Below are positions 61,004 to 64,000 of a stretch of 64,000 nt of DNA, piece after piece. Both the position numbers and the translations under genes were made by a program. The notes under the pieces are model-generated. The model saw only the letters and a list, made by a program, of their open reading frames with translations. It was not told the DNA's origin and searched no databases. Source of the stretch: Frigoribacterium sp. PvP032 (GTDB lineage: Bacteria > Actinomycetota > Actinomycetes > Actinomycetales > Microbacteriaceae); NCBI RefSeq assembly GCF_017833035.1, contig NZ_JAFIBM010000001.1:2563762-2627761 (forward strand). Direction: 5' to 3'. Position 1 is the stretch's first letter. Every line of letters begins with the position of its first letter.

Positions 61004-61121
61004 GGTGTGCCGTTCCTTCCGGTCGCCCGGGTGCCTCCCGGGCCTCCGACAGTACGGACGACCCGCTCGGCGCGCCTGGACGGGTCGTGGGGATCCGCTC
61101 CGAGCGCGCCTCGGTGCGGGG

Positions 61122-61829
61122 TCAGCCCTGGGGCCGCCCGGCCCTGCGGCGTCGGCGGACCGCCCGGACGACGAGCCAGACGACGACGCCGGCGATCGCC
61201 GCGTAGACGGCGTAGTCGAGGTACTTCGCGTAGCGGTCGATCAGCTCGTACTGGGTGCCGAGGGCGACGCCCAGCCCGATCAGGAGCGTGTTCCACAGGC
61301 CGCTGCCGATGATCGTGAACAGCGAGAAGGTGACCAGCGGCATCCGGTCGGCACCCGCGGGCAGCGAGATCAAGCTGCGCACACCGGGGATGAACCGTCC
61401 GAAGAACACCGCCGACCGCCCGTGACGGTGGAACCAGCCGGCGGCGGCGTCGAAGTCCTCGCGGTCGACGAGCGGCAGCTTCGAGAGCCAGCGGATGCTG
61501 CGCTCGAGGCCGAGCACGGCTCCCAGCCAGTAGAGGACCAGGGCGCCGACGTACGCACCGAGCGTGGCCGTGGCCACGAGGAGGACGACGTTCATGTCGC
61601 CGCTGCCCGCGAGCGCGCCGGCCAGCGGCAGGATCAGCTCGCTCGGGATCGGCGGGAAGACGGTCTCGACGAACGTGAGCAGGCCGACGCCCCACTCGCC
61701 GGCGGCGTCGATGACGCGTGAGGCGATGCCGACGATCCCGTCGCTCTCGGTCAGCGAGCCGGGCGCACCGGAGGCGGTCGAGGCAGCGGGAGCAGCGAGG
61801 AGGAGCGGGCTGGCGGCGATGGAGGTCAT
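61122..61829 (-). CDS. DedA-family membrane protein
   Basis: 235 residues with five or six membrane helices. DedA/VTT hallmarks are LTFVETVFPPIPSELILPLAG (E and PP motif), GAYVGALVLYWLGAVLG, and FFGRFIPGVRSLISLPAGADRM with the conserved Arg of the re-entrant region. The family includes lipid scramblases that recycle undecaprenyl phosphate. I start at the ATG at 61829 (MTSIAASPLL); the longer frame before it contains no good start. The C terminus is very basic. Confidence 0.92.
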   Translation of the reverse strand: MTSIAASPLLLAAPAASTASGAPGSLTESDGIVGIASRVIDAAGEWGVGLLTFVETVFPPIPSELILPLAGALAGSGDMNVVLLVATATLGAYVGALVLYWLGAVLGLERSIRWLSKLPLVDREDFDAAAGWFHRHGRSAVFFGRFIPGVRSLISLPAGADRMPLVTFSLFTIIGSGLWNTLLIGLGVALGTQYELIDRYAKYLDYAVYAAIAGVVVWLVVRAVRRRRRAGRPQG

Positions 61830-62065
61830 GGGTCCCTGGGTCGGTTCGTGGCCCGTGAGGGCTCGGATCGGCTCGTCGAGCATGGCAGGGACGGCTGGGG
61901 ACAGCCCCGGACTCTGCACATCGTGCACGACCGCCCCGCACCTGCACGCGGGGACACGACCGGACGAGGAGTGTCCGTGTCGGGGGTGCACTGTAGGTTG
62001 GCTCAGACCGCTCCGCTCGTCCGAGTCTCGGTGCGGCACGGACGACAGGAACGAACGGGTACACC

Positions 62066-62389
62066 ATGGGATCGTTGATCTACGGCACGTCGAGCATCGA
62101 GATCGAGTTCGACGACAGGACGCTCGAGCACCTCCAGATCGTGATCGCCACCAAGCTGCGACGACGCGAGTCGTTCTTCTTCTCGTGGCGCGACACGCTC
62201 AAGGTCGGCGACGGCCGCAGCAGCATCTGGCTCGACGCCGGCATCCCGCTGTACTTCAAGTACTCGGGCGGCCGTGTGCCGACGATCAGCCGCGAGTGGC
62301 TGGCGGAGCTGACCGCCTCCTCCAACAGCTCGTCCGGGCTGGTGCTCACCGACGAGCCGAGCCTCGACAACTCGGCCAAGCGCAAGTAG
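62066..62389 (+). CDS. Small actinobacterial protein (DUF7882-like)
   Basis: 107 residues, opening MGSLIYGTSSIEIEFDDRTLEHLQIVIATKL, with SFFFSWRD and GDGRSSIWLDAGIPLYFKYSGG further on. Microbacteriaceae have several copies of such small proteins, often mislabelled ATP-dependent DNA ligase; there is no ligase motif here. I believe they are now called DUF7882. The C terminus is disordered. A leader of about 70 bases follows a TAGGTT box near 61993, with GGAACGA as weak ribosome-binding site. The 236-base gap before the gene holds only small palindromes (TGCACATCGTGCA). Confidence 0.8.
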   Translation: MGSLIYGTSSIEIEFDDRTLEHLQIVIATKLRRRESFFFSWRDTLKVGDGRSSIWLDAGIPLYFKYSGGRVPTISREWLAELTASSNSSSGLVLTDEPSLDNSAKRK

Positions 62390-62422
62390 CGGCCGCCGGC
62401 CGCTGGGCCGCTGGCTGGTCCC

Positions 62423-62803
62423 TCAGCGACGCGAGCCGCGTGCGCGACGGCCACGAAGCCTCGCGAGCGCTCGCCAGCCCAGCAAGAAGGTCCCGAGCAC
62501 CACGACCGTGACGATCACGAAGCTCACCGCGGTGCCCTGACCGCTGATCACCCTCAGCACCATGCCGACGACCACCGTGGCAGGCCACACGAGCAGGCCG
62601 GAAGTCAGGGCGGGCAGCGACCGCCCTCGCACCAGCACCAGCGCCCACCCCACGACGAGACCGGCGGCGAAGGGCCACAGCGTGGTCAGCACCCCGACGA
62701 GCGCGGAACCCTCGTCGTGGCTGCGGCGCCCGATCAGGACGAACGCGACCACGAGGACGAGATCGGCGACGAAGGCCCACCACGGCGACCTGCGCGAGGT
62801 CAT
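62423..62803 (-). CDS. DUF3054 membrane protein
   Basis: 126 residues, four membrane helices, with the DUF3054 pattern: DLVLVVAFVLIGRRSHDEG, TLWPFAAGLVVGW, GLLVWPATVVVGMVLRVISGQGTAVSFVIVT. The C terminus is short and strongly basic. DUF3054 proteins are widespread in actinobacteria and unstudied. The start overlaps the stop of the 216-residue gene by four bases, so they are cotranscribed. Confidence 0.9.
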   Translation of the reverse strand: MTSRRSPWWAFVADLVLVVAFVLIGRRSHDEGSALVGVLTTLWPFAAGLVVGWALVLVRGRSLPALTSGLLVWPATVVVGMVLRVISGQGTAVSFVIVTVVVLGTFLLGWRALARLRGRRARGSRR

Positions 62804-63450
62804 CGGGGCTGCTCCAGGGTGCGCGACAGCTCCGCGAGGAGGTCGTCGACCTGGGGCTCGACGAGACGCGCCAGCGCCTCGGCGATCCGCTCGCGATGGC
62901 CGGCGACGGCGAAGCAGAGCGCCGTGCCGACCGCTTGCGCGTGCTCGTCGGCGAGGGCCAGCTCGCGACGGAGGGCCTGCTTGGCCTGCTCGGTGAACTC
63001 CGGCTCGGCCGCCGCCTCCTCGTCGGTCCCGCCCGCAGGAGGCGCGTCCTCGGCTGCGAGGCCCGCCAGCGTGAACAGGAACGGCTGGGTCGGGTCGGGC
63101 TCGGGGTCGACGTCCAGGCCGTCGAACTCCGGCGCCAGGTCGGCCTCAGGTCGGTACCCGTCGGGCTCGCCCGCGGCGGCGCGTCGCAGCTCGCGGTCGA
63201 CGAGGGGCAGGTTGCGGGTCGTGTAGGTGTCGACCTCGGCGTCGACGATGTGCCGGAGGCGGTTGAGCAGCGCGTGCTGGACGGCGTGCGGCACGTCGTG
63301 GTCGAGCCCCGCGGCGATCGCGACCGGGGAGCCGAAGCAGGTGCGGCAGACCCGGGTGCGGCCGCGGGCGGTGCCGATCCGCCAGCGCGGCAGCCAGCGC
63401 AGCCAGGCGTCGACCGCCCCGCGCACCTGCCCCTCGATCGAATCGGCCAT
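62800..63450 (-). CDS. Conserved hypothetical protein
   Basis: 216 residues, no named domain. The N terminus has two cysteines in RVCRTCFG (CxxC). Mainly helical segments follow, then an acidic, Pro/Ala-rich loop (about 120-145) and a C-terminal helical part (EQAKQALRRELALADEHAQAVG). No signal or membrane helix is visible. The ATG has a TAGATT box 6 nt upstream, so the transcript is leaderless, and the gene is coupled to DUF3054. Function unknown. Confidence 0.78.
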   Translation of the reverse strand: MADSIEGQVRGAVDAWLRWLPRWRIGTARGRTRVCRTCFGSPVAIAAGLDHDVPHAVQHALLNRLRHIVDAEVDTYTTRNLPLVDRELRRAAAGEPDGYRPEADLAPEFDGLDVDPEPDPTQPFLFTLAGLAAEDAPPAGGTDEEAAAEPEFTEQAKQALRRELALADEHAQAVGTALCFAVAGHRERIAEALARLVEPQVDDLLAELSRTLEQPR

Positions 63451-63456
63451 GCGACG

Positions 63457-63462
63457 AATCTA
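63457..63462 (-). promoter_or_regulatory. Predicted -10 element of the 216-residue gene
   Basis: TAGATT on the minus strand with 6 nt to the ATG at 63450: leaderless pattern. Confidence 0.6.
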
Positions 63463-63525
63463 GGGCGCGGAGCCGTCCGGGGGCCGCTGCCGTCGGGCGA
63501 TTCCCGCAGCTCCGCCGTCGCAGGG

Positions 63526-63624
63526 ATCAGGAACGAGCCCGGACGCAGTCCTGATCCGTGCACGGCTCAGGACGATCGTGCCCCTCCTCGCGGGGATCAG
63601 GACAGGTGTTCCTGAATGAGGAGG
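63526..63624. repeat. 99-nt structured intergenic repeat, copy B
   Basis: Gap-free relative of 29918-30016. The central part forms TCCTGA-t-CCGTG / CACGG-c-TCAGGA, an almost continuous inverted repeat. The outer ends ATCAGGAA and TTCCTGAAT can pair with each other. Like copy A it lies just 3' of a minus-strand gene, here the DUF3097 gene. Confidence 0.85.
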
Positions 63625-63641
63625 AGCGTAACAGCAGGGCG

Positions 63642-64000
63642 TCAGTCGACCGTGACGAAGTCGATCAGCTGCTCGACGCGGCCGAGCAGGGCCGGCTCGA
63701 GGTCGCCGAACGTCCGCACACGGCCGAGGATGCGCTGCCACGCGGCGGCGATGTCGGCCTGGTCGTCGTGCGGCCAGCCGAGGTGCTCGCAGATGCCGTG
63801 CTTCCACTCGACCGAGCGGGGAACGGTCGGCCACGCCTCGAGCCCGAGGCGGCCCGGCTTGACGGCCTGCCAGACGTCGACGAACGGGTGCCCCACGACG
63901 AGCACGTGCGCGCCGGACGGCCCCCGGGCGATCGACTCCGCGATGCGGCTCTCCTTCGACCCGGTCACGAGGTGGTCGACGAGCACGCCCACCCGGCGCG
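63642..64000 (-). CDS. DUF3097 family protein, N-terminal end cut off by the window
   Basis: The last 119 codons or so are visible. The segment VGVLVDHLVTGSKESRIAE, then LVVGHPFVDVWQAVKPGRLGLEAWP and VEWKHGICEHLGWP, is the conserved C-terminal (TOPRIM-like) part of DUF3097, an actinobacterial protein of about 270-280 residues with unknown role. The gene starts beyond base 64000. Identity is good; function unknown. Confidence 0.9.
   Translation of the reverse strand, partial: RRVGVLVDHLVTGSKESRIAESIARGPSGAHVLVVGHPFVDVWQAVKPGRLGLEAWPTVPRSVEWKHGICEHLGWPHDDQADIAAAWQRILGRVRTFGDLEPALLGRVEQLIDFVTVD

Noticed and set aside
62066-62389. ATP-dependent DNA ligase
   Set aside because: This label is common for such small proteins, but 107 residues with no KxDG or other nucleotidyltransferase motif cannot be a ligase.

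Overview
This 64 kb window is very GC-rich (roughly 70% or more) DNA from an actinobacterium. It most probably belongs to the family Microbacteriaceae: it has Rv2466c-type thioredoxin-fold and DinB-like (mycothiol-associated) proteins, GTG/TTG starts are frequent, many genes carry a TANNNT box 6-8 nt before the start codon (leaderless transcripts), and it holds family-typical small proteins (DUF3054, DUF3097, a DUF7882-like protein). Genus is not certain. No phage, transposase, plasmid gene, CRISPR array or rRNA is visible, so this is ordinary chromosome.

Region 1 (1-20 kb): the 3'-truncated trigger factor gene, tRNA-Pro and tRNA-Gly, an SGNH lipoprotein, a NarL-type two-component system and dps. 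Then come amidohydrolase/PaiB/Nei, rpiB, an Rv2466c-like protein, pepN, mscS, a truncated globin, two thioesterases, ettA, an ssb paralogue and msrA. Much of this block keeps the order seen around tig/nei/rpiB/Rv2466c/pepN/glbO/ettA/ssb2 in Mycobacterium tuberculosis.

Region 2 (19.5-31 kb): an aldo/keto reductase, small unknown proteins, tRNA-Arg, a MarR/MFS pair with a visible promoter-operator, oligoribonuclease, tRNA-His, a zincin, and a TPP-riboswitch-controlled YkoEDC-type thiamine-precursor ECF transporter followed by a small kinase. Region 3 (31-38 kb): the glgX-treY-treZ pathway making trehalose from glycogen.

Region 4 (37.8-45.8 kb): a minus-strand cell-surface glycan locus with GtrA, a cellulose-synthase-like GT2, GT39, a secreted DUF4397 protein, a GH8 glycanase, a class F sortase and a polyprenol-phosphate-mannose synthase. 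It is the best candidate for an uncharacterised system here. Region 5 (46-64 kb): an aldo/keto reductase, YceI, a second-type YidC, two close acyl-CoA ligase paralogues around lepB/MpaB/SDR, a serine hydrolase, an SDR-FAD oxidoreductase-SRPBCC operon, DedA, small unknown genes and the end of a DUF3097 gene.

The most unexpected signals are non-coding. One is a decamer (AGGAGGCGCG) present about 25 times where under one is expected, sometimes as inverted pairs in terminators. The second is a 99-nt structured repeat in two copies. The third is a four-armed repeat with a 20-nt period in two copies. Starts, motif counts and alignments were read by eye; no database search was run.
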